In this document: piece after piece, positions 23,166 through 35,633 of the stretch | Numbering within the stretch: position 1 is the stretch's first letter | Layout of the letters: the number at the start of each line of letters is the position of its first letter | Source of the DNA: Dermacentor variabilis | Lineage: Eukaryota; Arthropoda; Arachnida; Ixodida; Ixodidae | Direction of reading: 5' to 3' | NCBI RefSeq assembly: GCF_050947875.1 | Contig: NC_134570.1 | Coordinates: forward strand, 201,885,750-201,949,749 | DNA length: 64,000 nt | The notes under the pieces: generated by a model | The model's database searches: none | What the model was told of the DNA's origin: nothing | Seen by the model: only the letters and a program-made list of their open reading frames with translations | Made by a program: the position numbers and the translations under genes

Positions 23166-26064
23166 GTTCTAAGCCATGTTTGTGCTTTCTGAAGTCTTAC
23201 TTTGCTGCATATAATAGTGGCAAAAAGCAGCTTTTCAGAGAGAACTTGATTTTGTTGTTCTGCGTATTCTGTTCTTCTGCCATAAGTATAGTGAACTGAT
23301 AACTATATCGCATACACACAGCCTCTCAATGGAACAGACATTTATTTGATACACATGAATTCGCACCCTGTTCATCTAGATTTCAAAATATGCTGATTGT
23401 GGCTAGCCTCTAGTATGTACAGAGGCATGTCTACGATGTGGTCTGAGGGTACATGTGCAGTGCTACTGTGAAGCTAGTTATAGTTCTCACAGCAATGCAC
23501 CAAGTAAGGTTGTTGCTTCATTGTTATAAAGTAAGACAGCATCAGCTAGGCTGTAAGGGCGACGAAAATGATTTGTGCAATTCACCAAACATACAAACAG
23601 AATATAATATGACTATAATGCCATGTGCTAGTTAGTATACCAAGTGATTAAGAGAATGATGTAAGGGCTGTTTGGTTAATCTGGTTTAATTGTCGTGTTA
23701 AAACACAGGCCGTGAAGGTAACTTCAACATGTCGAGGTTGTCAACATGTCTAATTATTTACGAAATTGGGGAGGTGGCAGTGAGACTTCCTGGGAAAGCA
23801 ATACCTCAGTTGTACTGATGGTATGGTTTGAATATATAATTTCATCATTGCTTGTTTAGAAATATGACGGTGGGTTAAAACCTATGAAATGCCACAACAG
23901 CAAGGCTGAACATCCATCCTTACTTCTCAGAGGCTTAAAGAATGATAAACAGTTATGCTTTAGAGCATATTTTGGTAACAAATATATGCCATCTTCATTT
24001 CAGTGGAATGGAAATAGGTGATTGAGCACAGCCATGCTATTGTAGCATGCGTGAAGGAATACAGGAGAGCCTGGGGGCTAATATATGTTAATAGAGTGAA
24101 CGAGTAGCTGTGACTGGCAAGATTATTTTACTCCACAGAGGATGCTGCAGTAAGGTTTGTGCAACTGTAAGCAATACGAGAATTAGTGAAAGATTACTTG
24201 TAATATATGGATTTGTATGGCAGATAAGAATGTGCACCCTGTTTGCCACTACGCATTTTTTCTATTTTATGTTCAGCACAGAGTGTGAGTCACTATGGCT
24301 TCTTAACTGGAAATTTCTGCGTTCCGTTTCACAGTGTTTATGGGGCTACCTGCATTCATTTGGCTACTTATGAAGTGATTGGATAATAGAACATGCCCAC
24401 ATTACAGATTTACACAGAACATAATATGAATTCATCATAAAGCTCCACCCAAGAAACTGTCTGTTGGTTATGAAAACAAAAAAGACAACAAACATTCCCT
24501 TACTTTCTTGTGCTGCCCCGCACATGCAGCTAATTAACTAATGTCTACGATGCAGACATTCTGTTCTTTCATTAGGGGTAGGTGCAAGTTGCCCCAAAAC
24601 AATGAACCTGCATTCATTGCCTACAAGCTACGGCACGTTGGAATTGGTGTTACAGCAGGCATAGCAAATGTTCTCCCCTACTTGTGTCTTGTGCACCATA
24701 CGAGCCAGCATTTCATTTCATTGTCGTGTACCTGTTTAAGCTGTTACTGATTCAGAAAGGCAAATATAAAACGACTTACTACATCAACCATTTCGCATGC
24801 AAGATCACTGCACTCATTGCAAAGCTTATTAGAGAGTTTTAGATCAGGGGGATGCAATCGTTGAGGCTCGAAGTACTAGGGGGCCTCAATGCTTGCGTCC
24901 CCTTAATGTAGATCTCTATAGTCGCTTGATAATCTTGCTTTGCTTTGAGATGAAGTATACGTACTGTGCACCTGTTTGTTAGCCTATGCACTTCTCTTTC
25001 TTTTTAATGTGGTTGTGCATTAGCTAGCTAGGTTGTCACTACATGAATGAGATTAGGGCCATGCCCAACGCTATCAAATAACATTACTTTGCTATAGCTC
25101 ACTGACTGTGCAAGCTTCTTTTTTATCTAGGGAAAAGAATAAAAAGAGAATGCATGCATAAATGATGTTGACAGCAGCAAACGGTCTCAAGGCAATCATC
25201 CTTGATTGTCACCATTGCTGAGAGAGCAAGCATGCCTGTATTCACTTTGACCACAGGCTGTACACTGTTTAAATGCTGATAGAGGTATGGATAAATAGTG
25301 AAGGGGCAGCAGATTGGCCACCCAGGCCTTTATGCATGGGCATTGCTGCCTTGTTTACCCTGTAAACCTCTGTCATCTCTTAAGGCATGAATGACATAAC
25401 ACTACTTCTATTGGCAGGGACATTTTTAGCACCAACAAGAAATGTAAACATTAGGTGAATTCACGCCTATATGTGGTGTCTTTTCAGCAATATGAATTAA
25501 TATTTGTTTTCATGCAAACATTCTTCTCTTGAAAACATATCTGACAAGCATCTCTGCCTGAAGAAGTAACTGTGATATGTACATACCACTTTTATGTCTG
25601 TCATAATTGTAATCAATTGCTCAAGACGTACTGATGGCTAGTTGTTTAGTCATGACTTAACATGGCAGTGCACTTTGAAATAAAGATGTAACATAGAATG
25701 AACAAATGCTAGCTCTGTGCGCTCCTGTACATTCATTCGGTGTAACATCATTGTTCAGAAGTGCGATGCCATATTACATCATCTAAGTAATTGTAGGCTC
25801 ACTATTAACTTGACAGCTACTAAAGAGACCTCAGCAGCAAAGTGCAACTAAATCAACAAGCCACTGTTGATGATTCACATGCGTGCTCGGTGATGAAGTG
25901 ACTCGTCAATCAACACAGCTGTATTCCGTGATAATAGAACCATCTATATAGGAGTATGTTAATAGATAATGCTGCGGCGCTTCAGCGTGCTACGCTGTTG
26001 CTGTGACAGATCCCTTGCTCATTGGCTTAGATATACCTGTGTGTTCCTGTATGCGCGTTCTTCT
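23166..26064. other. AT-rich unassigned DNA
   Basis: About 2.9 kb without a recognisable gene, element or RNA. It could be intron, 3' untranslated or intergenic DNA. Confidence 0.45.
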
Positions 26065-26068
26065 AAGC

Positions 26069-26335
26069 TGTTACGTACAGGGTCTGGCCCTATCCGTGAA
26101 AGGGATGTGCATTGGTTGGTGGCAGAAAACAGACCGAGTTTATTTTCTACAACAGATGCAGATCAGAGCCGCATGTGTTTGAGGGGGCAAACTCTCGGTC
26201 CCTGTCTAGTGGCCGAGACACTGGGGGTGATGGAGAATTCTTGGAACTCGACTCGGGGCGGGATGGCTTCCTGTTTCGTCTGCACTGGTGCCTTATCCAG
26301 CCGAGGAGTGGTGGTGCATCGCTTGTACACTACAC
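26069..26335 (-). repeat. Gypsy-1 3' LTR
   Basis: Pairs with 30129-30394. On the plus strand it starts TGTTACGTAC and ends ACTACAC. TTTATTTTCT near 26140 could serve as a reverse AATAAA signal. Confidence 0.85.
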
Positions 26336-26347
26336 TTGCCTCCCTTC

Positions 26348-28732
26348 TCAGATGGAGTCGCCGTAGTGATCCGGAGGGTGTCGTTCCCGCTGCGGGCATG
26401 ACTCTGCAGTTGTGTTTGGCACGGTCTCAGAGGCAGTGCCGATCTCTGGTTTGGTCACCGATGATTGCGAAGGCTCCAGCATTCCTGAGAGAGTGGCCTC
26501 TGACGACATGGAGTTATCTGCTTTTATCCCAAGCATAAATGGGAGCGGGACACTGCTCGCGGTTAGCGTACAGCCCTTATTCTGTGTCGCCGAATCTTCT
26601 GTGGAGTATCTCAAAATACCAGGCTTGATGTGGTCACATTGTCATCGCACTAACCTGTTGGGGCCTTTAATGAGCCACGATCTGTGGCCTAGCTTTTCCA
26701 AAACCGTTCCCTCTGTCCAGATCGGATTCCCTCCAAAGTTTCAAAAGAAAACTGCTTGTCCGACAGCGAGTACTCTCGACTTTGTGTCCCTGTTGCAGTT
26801 GGTATGGATTTTGTTCGCTTTTGCTTGGGGCTGAGTGTACGTGAGAGCTGTATCCAGCTCACGCCCGAACACAAGTGCTTCTGGCATTTCACCCGTTGAT
26901 GTGCAGATGGTGGTGTGTTGCTTTAGAAAAAGTGGGCCAGCCTACACGCGAATGTTTCGTCCTTGTTTTTGGCTAATGCTCGTTTTGTTTCAAAAGCCAT
27001 CCTTTCTGCTTGGCCATTTGTTGTAGGATGGTACGGTGTGCTTGTTACATGGATCACCCCATTCTTCTTTAGGAAGCTCTCAACTTCTACTGAAATGAAG
27101 GATGGCCTGTTATGCCTGCCTGCCCAACAAAAGTACCTTCGTGCACATGCCTTCATGACCACAATTATATGGTGGTTTGCAGGTGCGAGTTTAAGAAGGT
27201 AGTTTCTCGCCTCCGGAAGCCTCTAACAAGGCACCCTTCCTGTGCTGAAAGCTCAGTCTCCAGTTTCCGGCACGATGAAAACTGTTCTTTTGGCAGTTTA
27301 TGAACTTCAGCATTTGAAACAGCCTCCATCACTTGGGACAGAACTGAGTCCTCTCGAGTCATTCGTGCTATTTGACGCGGTGAAAGCTCGAAGCTGGGCA
27401 TGGTAGCCAACATGAGCACGTCTCTTGGGGGATAAGGTTCATCTTGTGCCGGTAGTGGAAGTCAGCTTAGAGTGTCCGCATTTTGGTGCAGTAGGCCAGG
27501 CCTGTACAGCAACTTGTAATCGTACGTTGCTAGTTTAAGGCACCATCGCATAATCCTTGATGAAAAGACCCGGGATACTTGCTTTGTTTCACTCACGATT
27601 ACAATCAATGCCGGGCAATCTGTTATGGTCACATGCCGGCCAGCTGTGTACTTATGAAAATGACTGATGCTGTAGATTACTGCTGCACTTTCTTTGTTGA
27701 TCCGGAAGTAGCTCTTTTCGGCACTTCCCAGTGTTCATGAACTGAATGCAATGGGTGCCTCTCGGCAAATAGCATCTTCCCGAGCGAGGACGGCATCAAT
27801 GCCGTACGGCGATGCGTTCACAGACAAAAGAAGGGGCTTCGTCCCGTCGTAGTGAGTGAGCACTGTAGATGCACGAATCATCTCCTTAAGTGCCTCGAAA
27901 TTGGCTTGATGCTTGCTCTTCCACTTCCAGGGTGTGTTTTTCTCTAGGAATCTATACAATTCCACCACGACCATTGCTCTGTTCTCCAAAACGCAGTCGT
28001 CAAATGAAATAAGGCCCAGAAAACCCCTTAGGGATGTCTTGTCAGATGGTTTGGGTGCTTGAAGTATAGCCTCAACCTTTTTCTCGGTGTTGCAAACACC
28101 ATTGCCATCAATTCGATGTCTCAGAAACTAAACTGACGTAATTCCAAACCTGCACTTTTCTTTCTTGAGGCGTAAGCCTTTCTCAGTTGGTCTCGACAGA
28201 ACCTGATTCAGATGCTCTGCGTGCTCATTGCACTATTCCCGTTGACAATGATGTCGTCAAGAGGAACACTCACCCCTGGAATTCCAGGTATCTTTGTCTC
28301 CCTCAGGCACTGGAAGATAGCTGGTGCAGTGGAAATTCAGAACGGGAGGCATTCCACCCTGATTAGTCGTTTTGTGGTGTTCACTGTGAGCAGTGCTGCT
28401 GTTTTCTCATCAACTTTCAGTTGTTGATATGCTTGATAAAGATCCAACATTGAGAAGAGGGTTCCACCATGTAGGTTTGCAAACACTTCATCTATAGTTC
28501 GTAGCAGGTAAGATGCCTTCTTCCCTGCTGCATTAACAGTAACAGTATTAACAGTACTCCTGTAGTCACCACAGACATTGAGTGTACTGTCGGTCTTCTG
28601 AACAAGTACCAATGGGGTTGCCCATTTGGTATGCTGCGTTGGTTTTAGGATACCTTGGCGCTGTAGATGGTCAAGCTTATGTTCCATAAGTGCCTGCAGC
28701 GCCACTGAAATTGGACGAGCCTTGCAAAACAT
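26348..28732 (-). pseudogene. Gypsy-1 pol remnant: reverse transcriptase, RNase H, integrase
   Basis: RT begins near 28732 and shows WATPLVLVQK, GDYRSTVN and the catalytic-Asp block FSMLDLYQAYQQL. The second Asp box is found out of frame as PLDDIIV (about 28262), with Pro in place of the usual Tyr. RNase H lies about 27989-27400. Its first catalytic block reads VNASPYGIDAVLA, with Asn where Asp is normal, and the end shows LLYRPGLLHQNADTLS. Integrase (27162-26690) keeps MKACARRYFCWAG and the last catalytic region TPYHPTTNGQAER. The core between them, including the first two catalytic Asp, is deleted. A C-terminal stretch continues to 26348. Multiple stops and shifts make it inactive. Confidence 0.85.
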
Positions 28733-28813
28733 TGCTGTCGCACCGTCTTCGAGTTCCAGGTGAACTAAAGGACCTGTATAGCTTCCAATGCCTTCCTTGA
28801 AGACACCTGGGTG

Positions 28814-29170
28814 TCATCCCACGACCTCTGTAATTTCTAGTGCTGGCTCTCCAATGTGGTTGATCCCCTTCACCTGAATTTGAAGTGCCAAAAACCAATC
28901 TCTTCCTAGGAGGTTGCACCAGGTGCCCGTCATAACCAACAACGGCATCAGATAGTCCTTTGATCTCAACATCACATGAACTTGTGCGGAGCACAGGACG
29001 TGTAATTGTTTACCTGACCATGTGCACAAATCGAGCGGCTCGCATGAAAGCCACGGAGTGTTTTTCTTCCACCTTCTGTAGTTCGTGTCCTCGCTTATCA
29101 GGGAGCATGCTGTACCTGTGTCCACCTCAAACTGGACTGGCTTTCCCTCCACTATCAAGTCCACGAGCAA
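28814..29170 (-). pseudogene. Gypsy-1 aspartic protease remnant
   Basis: A retroviral-type protease domain with the active-site DTG at residues 17-19 (FEVDTGTACSLIS) and a family-typical NLLGRDWF block near the end. The open segment is 119 codons, close to a full domain, but it is not joined in frame to gag or RT. Confidence 0.8.
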
Positions 29171-29260
29171 CTTGGGGCAGTGTGTACGTACACTATCTGT
29201 GTGCAGCTTGCAGCAGGATTTGCTGACAGGTGGTGGCTTGACACTGTGTGCCCATTGCTG

Positions 29261-30071
29261 CTAGTTGTCGGAGCGTGGTTCCGTGTTTTTCTTTTTCTTT
29301 GAGATGCAGGCATGCAAGACGTGACCTTCCTTGGAGCAGAAACGGCACTCGGCTGTCTTGAATTTGCATGTTTCAGGGTCGTGCAAGCCGTCGCATCGAT
29401 AGCAATGACGCGCTGACGTATGCCTGCCTCCTGGCTTGATTTGCGACGTCCTGTTAATTTCCTCCGAGTTTGCCACTCCCTTGATATCTCGCTGATGCCT
29501 TGACGCACTTTCCGCTGACAAGGCTAAGTCCACAGCGCATTGAAATGTAAGGCTTTTTCGGCGAATGGTGTCTGCGGAAGATGTTCGTCCCAGACGCCGC
29601 GGACGAACCTGTCCCGCAGCATCACATCTTGGGGCGGCATAGTTGGGTTCGCCGCTGAAGCGGTCGTTTGGGTGTCAGGTGACGTCGTCGATATTGTAGC
29701 CGAAGGCAGCGCTCCGAAGTTGCAGTCGGCTGTCAAGGTTCCGAGGGCCGCAGCGTAGCTGCTGATCGACTCGTCTGGCCGTTGGTCGGGTCTTTGAAAC
29801 ACGTACCGGCTCTAAAGCTCGGATGTCCTGGTGTCGAAGTGCCGCCTAAGAAGTGTCACTGAATCATTTAAGTTGACTTCTGCCGGGATATTCGGCGCTA
29901 TCAGCGCGCACACGGTGTTCGAAAGTGTCGGCTGCACAAAGCGTGAGGAGAAGTGCCCGCTTCTTCGCTGACGTCGCTCGCCACGAAGTAAAAGTCGAGG
30001 CGCTGGATCCACGATTCCCATGATTTGGCCGAGAAAGGCTCGACAGCGCCGTGCATTCGTCCTGTAGCCAT
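29261..30071 (-). pseudogene. Gypsy-1 gag remnant with two zinc knuckles
   Basis: A gag start is visible at 30071 (MATGRMHGAVEPFSAKSWE). The capsid-like part continues in shifted frames, including IPAEVNLNDSVTLLRRHFD and QRPDESISSYAAALGTL. The nucleocapsid region at about 29420-29330 has CYRCDGLHDPETC and CRFCSKEGHVLHAC. At least three frame changes or stops separate the blocks. Confidence 0.8.
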
Positions 30072-30128
30072 GGCCTTAACTGCGAAAACTTATAGATATC
30101 TGCTTCGCAACTCCTGCCTCATCGCCAG

Positions 30129-30394
30129 TGTTACGTACGGGGTCTGGCCCCATCCGTGAAAGGAGTGCGCATCGGTTGGTGGCAGAAAACAGACTGCGTT
30201 TATTTTCTACAAAAGACGCAGGCGAGAGCTGCATGTGTTCGAGGGGGCAAACTCTCGGTCCCTGTCCGGTAGCCGAGACGCTGAGGGCGACGGAGGATTC
30301 TCAGAACTCGACTCGGGATAATGTCGCTTCCCGTTTCTCCGCGCTGGTGCTTCGTCCAGCCGAGGAGTGATGGTGCGTCGCTTCTCCACAACAC
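30129..30394 (-). repeat. Gypsy-1 5' LTR
   Basis: Pairs with 26069-26335; on the plus strand it starts TGTTACGTAC and ends ACAACAC. Confidence 0.85.
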
Positions 30395-30398
30395 AAGC

Positions 30399-31032
30399 TT
30401 TCGCTAGCACAGCTACAAAAAGTGCGCCATCGCGCCGTACACAACCGAGCACATAGTGACGTATGTTGTCGCAACATTATGCGGTAGCAAGTAAATAAAT
30501 AATACAAAAAGCGGCAAAGGTGAGTCGACGGCACAGTGTTCTAAAGGTGGGTCACCACGTCAATGCTACACATGCAGCACAGAATATGACAGTGCAAGAG
30601 TCGCGTTTTCACCATGACGCGGAAGCTTCAACCTACATCGACAAAAATATGACAGTGTCGTCTGCTGTTGGCGATAGTTGCCGACTTCGAACAGTGTTGC
30701 TCTGCGCACTGCCGAATGTTTACCAGCTTTCAACAGACGTCGCGTTCCCAAACCGAAGTGCGGATGCAGGCGCATTCGAACCGCTAGAGCTAACTAATAA
30801 AAATATAACTAATAATACAGCAAACGTAATAATAATATCCAGGCACGATGCGAAATATTGCTGGTCGCCAGCACACGAGGCTGCCAACTCGCTGATGCAT
30901 GTTGCCAGTTGCTGGTTACCTATTTGGACAACCAGAGGGCGCATGCGAACCGCACCGCATCATGCGGACTCAGCGTAAATGCAATTTTGTGACCGATCGC
31001 GACGACCGCCCGTTTTTCACGAACCGCATGCA
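30399..31032. other. Unassigned DNA
   Basis: No gene is supported. The last ~100 bases contain CCGCACCGCAT and AGCGTAAATG phrases that echo the adjoining 49-bp module, so a longer non-autonomous element may start here. Confidence 0.35.
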
Positions 31033-31081
31033 TGCGGTGCGGCGTGCGGCGATGGGCGGTTTGAGCGTAAATCGGCCCTTA
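31033..31081 (-). repeat. 49-bp module shared with 12267-12314 (inverted)
   Basis: Reverse complement of the module at 12.27 kb, about 47 of 49 positions equal. Here the GC-rich side is preceded by the self-complementary GCATGCATGC, and the outer end reads GGCCCTTA. Confidence 0.7.
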
Positions 31082-31365
31082 GCCTTCCGCCTCCCAGCTT
31101 CGGCGAGCGGCGAGCCGCGTAGGGTGATGGTGCATCGGGACGATGCCTTTTTTTTCAAAGGAGGGGCAAATGCCACATCCTATATGGCCGCCGCGGGTAT
31201 GTGCCAGGCGATGAGAACGACGCTGAAGTAGCGCGCGAGTTGAAAAACAGAGATGACAACGACATCGCGTTGACTGCTCTGATAAAGTGCTTTTACACGT
31301 CCTCGACACCGGCTTTCCCGTCTCCTACCAGGCTGTGACATTATAAATAATTATTGATTATAATA

Positions 31366-31495
31366 ATATGAATGAAGGTGTATTAAAAGTGATAAGGAGT
31401 GTTAAGGAGAATTAGGGTAGATGAAGGAGGTTATGTTGAATTAAGGAGGATTAAGGTTGATGAAGAGGATGAAGGTGGATTAGGATAAAATACGC
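31366..31495 (-). repeat. Degenerate minisatellite, GGATTAAGGTGG-type unit
   Basis: Imperfect 11-12-bp units such as GAATTAAGGAGGATTAAGG fill this segment. The reverse complement (CCTTAATCCACC) is the unit of the arrays at 36.99-38.37 kb, so the two arrays lie in opposite orientation on either side of Gypsy-2. Confidence 0.75.
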
Positions 31496-31723
31496 TGCAT
31501 TGCTAAAGATTATCGCTTGCAGAATACTTCTTGCATTACTACATCATTACCACAATCATGACTGATTGCTGAACCTTCGTAATCAAAGCGCATTGATGGA
31601 ATAGTTTCTGCTCGTGTTAAATCAATGGAAAAAGTTTCCCCACAGAACAAAACCACAGAAAGGTGGTTTCCAAACAGTCCCTATTAAAGCGAAGATTCCC
31701 GGCCTCCGCGTAGGTTGAGATAG
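31496..31723. other. Spacer before Gypsy-2
   Basis: Nothing recognised. Confidence 0.35.
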
Positions 31724-31889
31724 TGTTGCGTGTGAAAAGACACAGACAGAAGACGCTATTTACAAGCTGTTGACACAGGAGCCAGGCAGCCAGGCCGACA
31801 CTCGCTCGCGCCAAGCGCACCGACCAACTTCATCGTCATTCTCGCGGTGGCTCGTTTCTTGAGCATCGCTCGATCATATCGTAATACTA
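31724..31889 (-). repeat. Gypsy-2 3' LTR
   Basis: 166 bp; on the plus strand it starts TGTTGCGTGTG and ends CGTAATACTA, next to the polypurine tract. Confidence 0.85.
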
Positions 31890-31927
31890 CCCCCCCCCCC
31901 AGCGGCAAAAGCACCGACACGGTGCTA

Positions 31928-33010
31928 TTAAATATCCAAGGCGCGTGGAGAGTTGTAGGGCTTGAGTCGGGCGACGTGGACAATGTCACTGGTTGTCACG
32001 GCGGAGGACGTAGTCGGCGTGTCTAGAACGATTTCGTAGGTGACATCAGTCACTTTGCGCAGAACGCTATATAGGCCTGTGTAACAAGAAAGGAGTTCTT
32101 TACACCGGCCCACTTTACGCGAAGGTGACCAAAGCAACACGAGGCTGCCTGGCACGAAATCGACATCACGGTGACGGAGGTCGTAGCGTTGCTTCTGCTT
32201 GTCTTGAGACACTTATAGACGAGCGCGCGCAAATTGGCGAGCGTGGTCAGCATGGGCGATTGCATCACGGGCATAATCGCTAGTTGAAGCTGTGGCGGAT
32301 GGAAGCACAGTGTCCAGTGGTAGCGTTGGTTCGCGGCCATACAAGAGGTAAAACGGGGAAAAGCCAGCAGTTTCGAGACGGGAAGAGTTGCATGCGAATG
32401 TAATGTAAGGTAGAGCCAGGTCCCAGTCACGGTGGTCGTCTGAAACGCATTTGGATAGCATGTCTGTAAGGGTGCGGTTCAAGCACTCAGTGAGGCCGTT
32501 CGTTTGGGGGTGGTAGGAGGTGGTAAACTTATGCTGTATTGAGCAGGCACGCATGATGTCGTCAATGACTTTGGCCAAAAAGATGCGTCCGCGGTCTGTT
32601 AGCAATTGACGCGGAGCACCATGCACTAAAATGATATCATGAAGGAGGAAGTCCGCAACATCAGTTACGCAGCTGGTCGTAAGAGCACGGGTTACGGCGT
32701 AGCGGGTCGCGTGGTCCGCCGCGACTGCAACCCACTTGTTTCCTGATGTAGATTCCGGAAATGGGCCAAGAAGGTCTAAGCCGACACGATGAAAGGGCTC
32801 GGCAGGGATGTTGAGCGGCTGCAGGTAACCAGCGGGGAGCTGGGAAGGCTTCTTGCGTCGTTGGCAAAGTTCACAAGCGGCGACGTAACGTCGTACGGAA
32901 CGGGCAAGGCCCGGCCAGAAAACAGCGCTGACGTACACGGTCATAGGTTCGAGATACGCCGAGACGTCCTGCCGTTGGTGCGTCGTGGAGCTCTTCGATA
33001 ATGATGGAGC
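31928..33010 (-). pseudogene. Gypsy-2 integrase
   Basis: Integrase would insert the element's DNA copy. In the main open segment (32944-32213, 243 codons) the catalytic triad is intact: D57 in VGLDLLGPF, D117 in LLTDRGRIF and E153 in NGLTECLNR, with the standard 35-residue spacing of the last two. The upstream zinc finger is split off by a frameshift near 32945 and its second His is changed (AGRLG for the usual GHLG type); CELCQRR supplies the Cys pair. A stop near 32212 separates the C-terminal part (32212-31928), which keeps DLVLLW-like VLLWSPSRKVG and HVARLKPY. It is probably inactive as it stands. Confidence 0.85.
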
Positions 33011-33152
33011 GGAGGTGTTTAGGTATTACAAATAGGAACTCAGAGCAGTCCGGATGAAGGTTACGACGGGACAGAGTACCGTCGCGGAGGACGAAGAGGC
33101 GTAGAGTAGCATCGGCCGGAGAGTGCTCAAAACGGTCGATGAGTGCTCTGAT

Positions 33153-33608
33153 CTAGGCGTCACGGCGTTGCTCGTCGGCGAAATGAAGGAGCTGTGATAC
33201 AGCAAATACGCAAGAAGCACTGGCAATATTAGAGGAGTCAGAGTCGTCAACAGCGTAGCGCGACAAGCTGTCAGCGTCTTGGTGCAAGCGGCCAGACTTG
33301 TACACCATAGAATATGAAAATTCTTGTAGCCTCAAAGCCCATCGACCAAGCCGGCGTGTAGGATCTTTTAGCGAAGAGAGCCAGCAGAGAGCATGATGGT
33401 CAGTGACTAGGGAAAAAGGGCGACCGTAAAGGTAAGGACGGAACTTCGCAACCGCCCAGACAACAGCAAGGCATTCTCGTTCCGTAATGGAATAGATGCG
33501 CTCCGATGGTGCTCGGAGGCGATTTGCATAAGCAATAACGCGATCCTGGCAATGCTGACGCTGGGCTAAGACGGCACCAACGCCATGACCACTGGCATCT
33601 GTACGCAA
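33153..33608 (-). pseudogene. Gypsy-2 RNase H domain
   Basis: Shows [14 protein letters not shown] with the first catalytic Asp, [11 protein letters not shown] with the Glu, and [10 protein letters not shown] with the next Asp. [15 protein letters not shown] is the typical end. The domain itself reads without interruption; a stop or shift separates it from RT upstream. Confidence 0.85.
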
Positions 33609-33917
33609 TTATGTATGGGCATCAGGGTCGAAGTGGGGGAAAATGGGTGGTGAGGTTAGAAGAGTGACGAGACGAGAGAAGACGGTGGCCTCGCCAGTGC
33701 CCCACGAGAATTGTACGCCTTTCTTCAAAAGGTTAGTTAGCGGTCTAGCAATTGTCGCAAAATCTGGAACAAAACGACGAAAGTACGAGCATAGCCCTAC
33801 AAAACTTCGAACGTCTGCGGCTATCTTCGCAACCGGAAACCCTCTGACAGCGCAAGTTTTGTCGAGATCAGGCTGTACTCCGGAAGCGTCAACGAGATGG
33901 CCCAGAAGAGTAATTTG

Positions 33918-35046
33918 TCAGTGGCAAAAACGACATTTGGAGGAATTAAGTTTCAGTTTCGCCTTTCGAAATACATCAAGTATAGTTGTGAGACGTTCAA
34001 GGTTAGTTTCGAATGTTGACGAGAAGACGATGACGTCGTCGAGGTAGCAGAGGCATGTGGACCATTTGAAACCTTGGAGCAAGGAGTCCATCATACGCTC
34101 GAAGGTGGCGGGGCCTTGCATAATGCAAATGGCATTACTTTAAATTGGTATAGGTCATCAGGTGTGATCAACGCGGTTTTTTCTCTGTCCACATCCTCAA
34201 AAGCAATCTGGCAGTATCCAGAATGAAGATCAATAGACGAGAAATAGCTGGAACCGTGGAGGCAGTCAAGGGCGTCGTCTATACGTGGGAACGGGTAGAC
34301 GTCCTTCTTAGTAATGTTGTTCAGATGGCGGTAGTCTACACAGAAGAGCCACGTGCCGTCCTCCTCCTTAACGAACACCACAGGTGACGCCCAGGGACTC
34401 GAAGAAGGCTCAATTATGTTTTTATCTAGCATTTTGTTGACTTCGTTTTGAATTACTCGGCGTTCGCCGCAGAAACTCGATACGGTCGTCGGTGAATGGG
34501 CGCAGCATCGCCAGTAAGAATCCGATGCTTGACCGCGAGCGTCTGGCCTAAAAGGCGATCGTCGATGTCGAAAATATCTCGGTAGGACGATAATACTTGG
34601 CAAAGCTCTTCAGCCTGCACCGAGGACAGGTCCGTCGCAACCATTTTCCTTATATAGGGATCAGCACCCGAGGCTGGCGCGAGGGGCCTGCTAAGCTCGC
34701 GAGAACCATTGGTCGATAACGCTGCCACGTATTGGTCGCCGAGACAATCAACGGCGGCAAGGCAAATACCTTGCGGTGGAATTTGCTTTGCCAATCCAAA
34801 GTTACAGACAGGCATGCGAGTGCGGTTCCCAGTAATATTAGGTATACTGTGAGGTACTGTAACGTAATACCTTATTGGAATCTCGGGCAGAGGAGTGACG
34901 ACATACTCGCCACCAGGAGCTGGTGGGAAAGACAACGGTTCAGTGTAGGCGAAGAAAGCCGGTGGGACGTAAACGGCAGTGGGGTGCGTCAGAAGGTTCT
35001 GCGAGCATCGGTATCTCAAGGCGAAGGGCACTGGAACAGCAGTCAA
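33918..35046 (-). pseudogene. Gypsy-2 reverse transcriptase
   Basis: The linker and start of RT lie in 35046-34453 (ILTGDAAPIHRRPYRVS). RT proper spans 34603-34091: EVNKMLDKNIIEPSSSPWAS, CVDYRHLNNITKKDVYPFP and the catalytic block FSSIDLHSGYCQI. The second catalytic box CYLDDVIVFS is in 34121-33918. Frameshifts fall near 34490 and 34115. Motifs themselves are preserved, so inactivation is recent relative to Gypsy-1. Confidence 0.88.
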
Positions 35047-35386
35047 TAAGAGCTGAATGTGCGGAGAGAAAATCGAGGCCTAGAATGAGGTCGTGGGGGC
35101 AATGAGCAATTATGGTGAAGAGGACAGGAGTATGGCGGCCAACGACGCTGATGCGTGCCGTACACATGCCGATGATAGGCACAGTACCGCCATCCGCAAC
35201 GCGGACGACGCGTGCCGACGCGGGGGTGAGGAGCTTGTTCAGTCGTCGTCGGAAGGCAGCACTCATAATTGAAAGATGTGCTCCTGTATCGATGAGTTCC
35301 GTGACAGGATAGGCGTCTACGTCAACGTCAAGAAGGTTTCGGTTCGTGGGTAACGTGAGCAGATGATTTGAGCGCAGGGTCGACAA
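34940..35386 (-). pseudogene. Gypsy-2 aspartic protease
   Basis: The active-site DTG lies in ELIDTGAHLSIMS, followed by RVADGGTVPIIGMC and LILGLDFLSAHSALID. The segment of about 148 codons covers the whole domain without interruption. It overlaps the next segment in another frame, which marks a frameshift downstream. Confidence 0.85.
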
Positions 35387-35633
35387 CGCACTTCACCTCC
35401 AGAAGCTGCAGTGCCTAGTTTTCCGGCTGGATCCGGGAGGCGATAGGCGGTGAAGAGAAGCGACGGGGTTGGGGCGAACGAGACTGATGGCGGCGAGGTA
35501 AGGGCGAGCGGCTTTACCGAAGGTTCGGAGCAAGAGCATCAGCGGCAGTGGATTTATCGCGGGTGGTATAGGGAACGGAAGTTCCAAAGGTGCGGGAATA
35601 AGCGGTGGTGTATGTCCGAGGAGGTGGTGGCTA

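Larger units (their letters stand above)
26065..30398 (-). mobile_element. Gypsy-1: decayed Ty3/Gypsy element with both LTRs
   Basis: The minus-strand order is 5' LTR (30129-30394), gag, protease, reverse transcriptase, RNase H, integrase, 3' LTR (26069-26335). AAGC flanks the element on both sides (26065-26068 and 30395-30398), a 4-bp target duplication. A primer-binding-like CTGGCGATGAGG directly follows the 5' LTR and a polypurine tract (GAGAAGGGAGGCAA) precedes the 3' LTR at 26336-26349. The two LTRs differ at many sites (roughly 85% equal by eye), so the insertion is old. Coding is broken throughout. Pol resembles the K02A2.6-like Gypsy lineage. No envelope gene is present. Confidence 0.88.
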
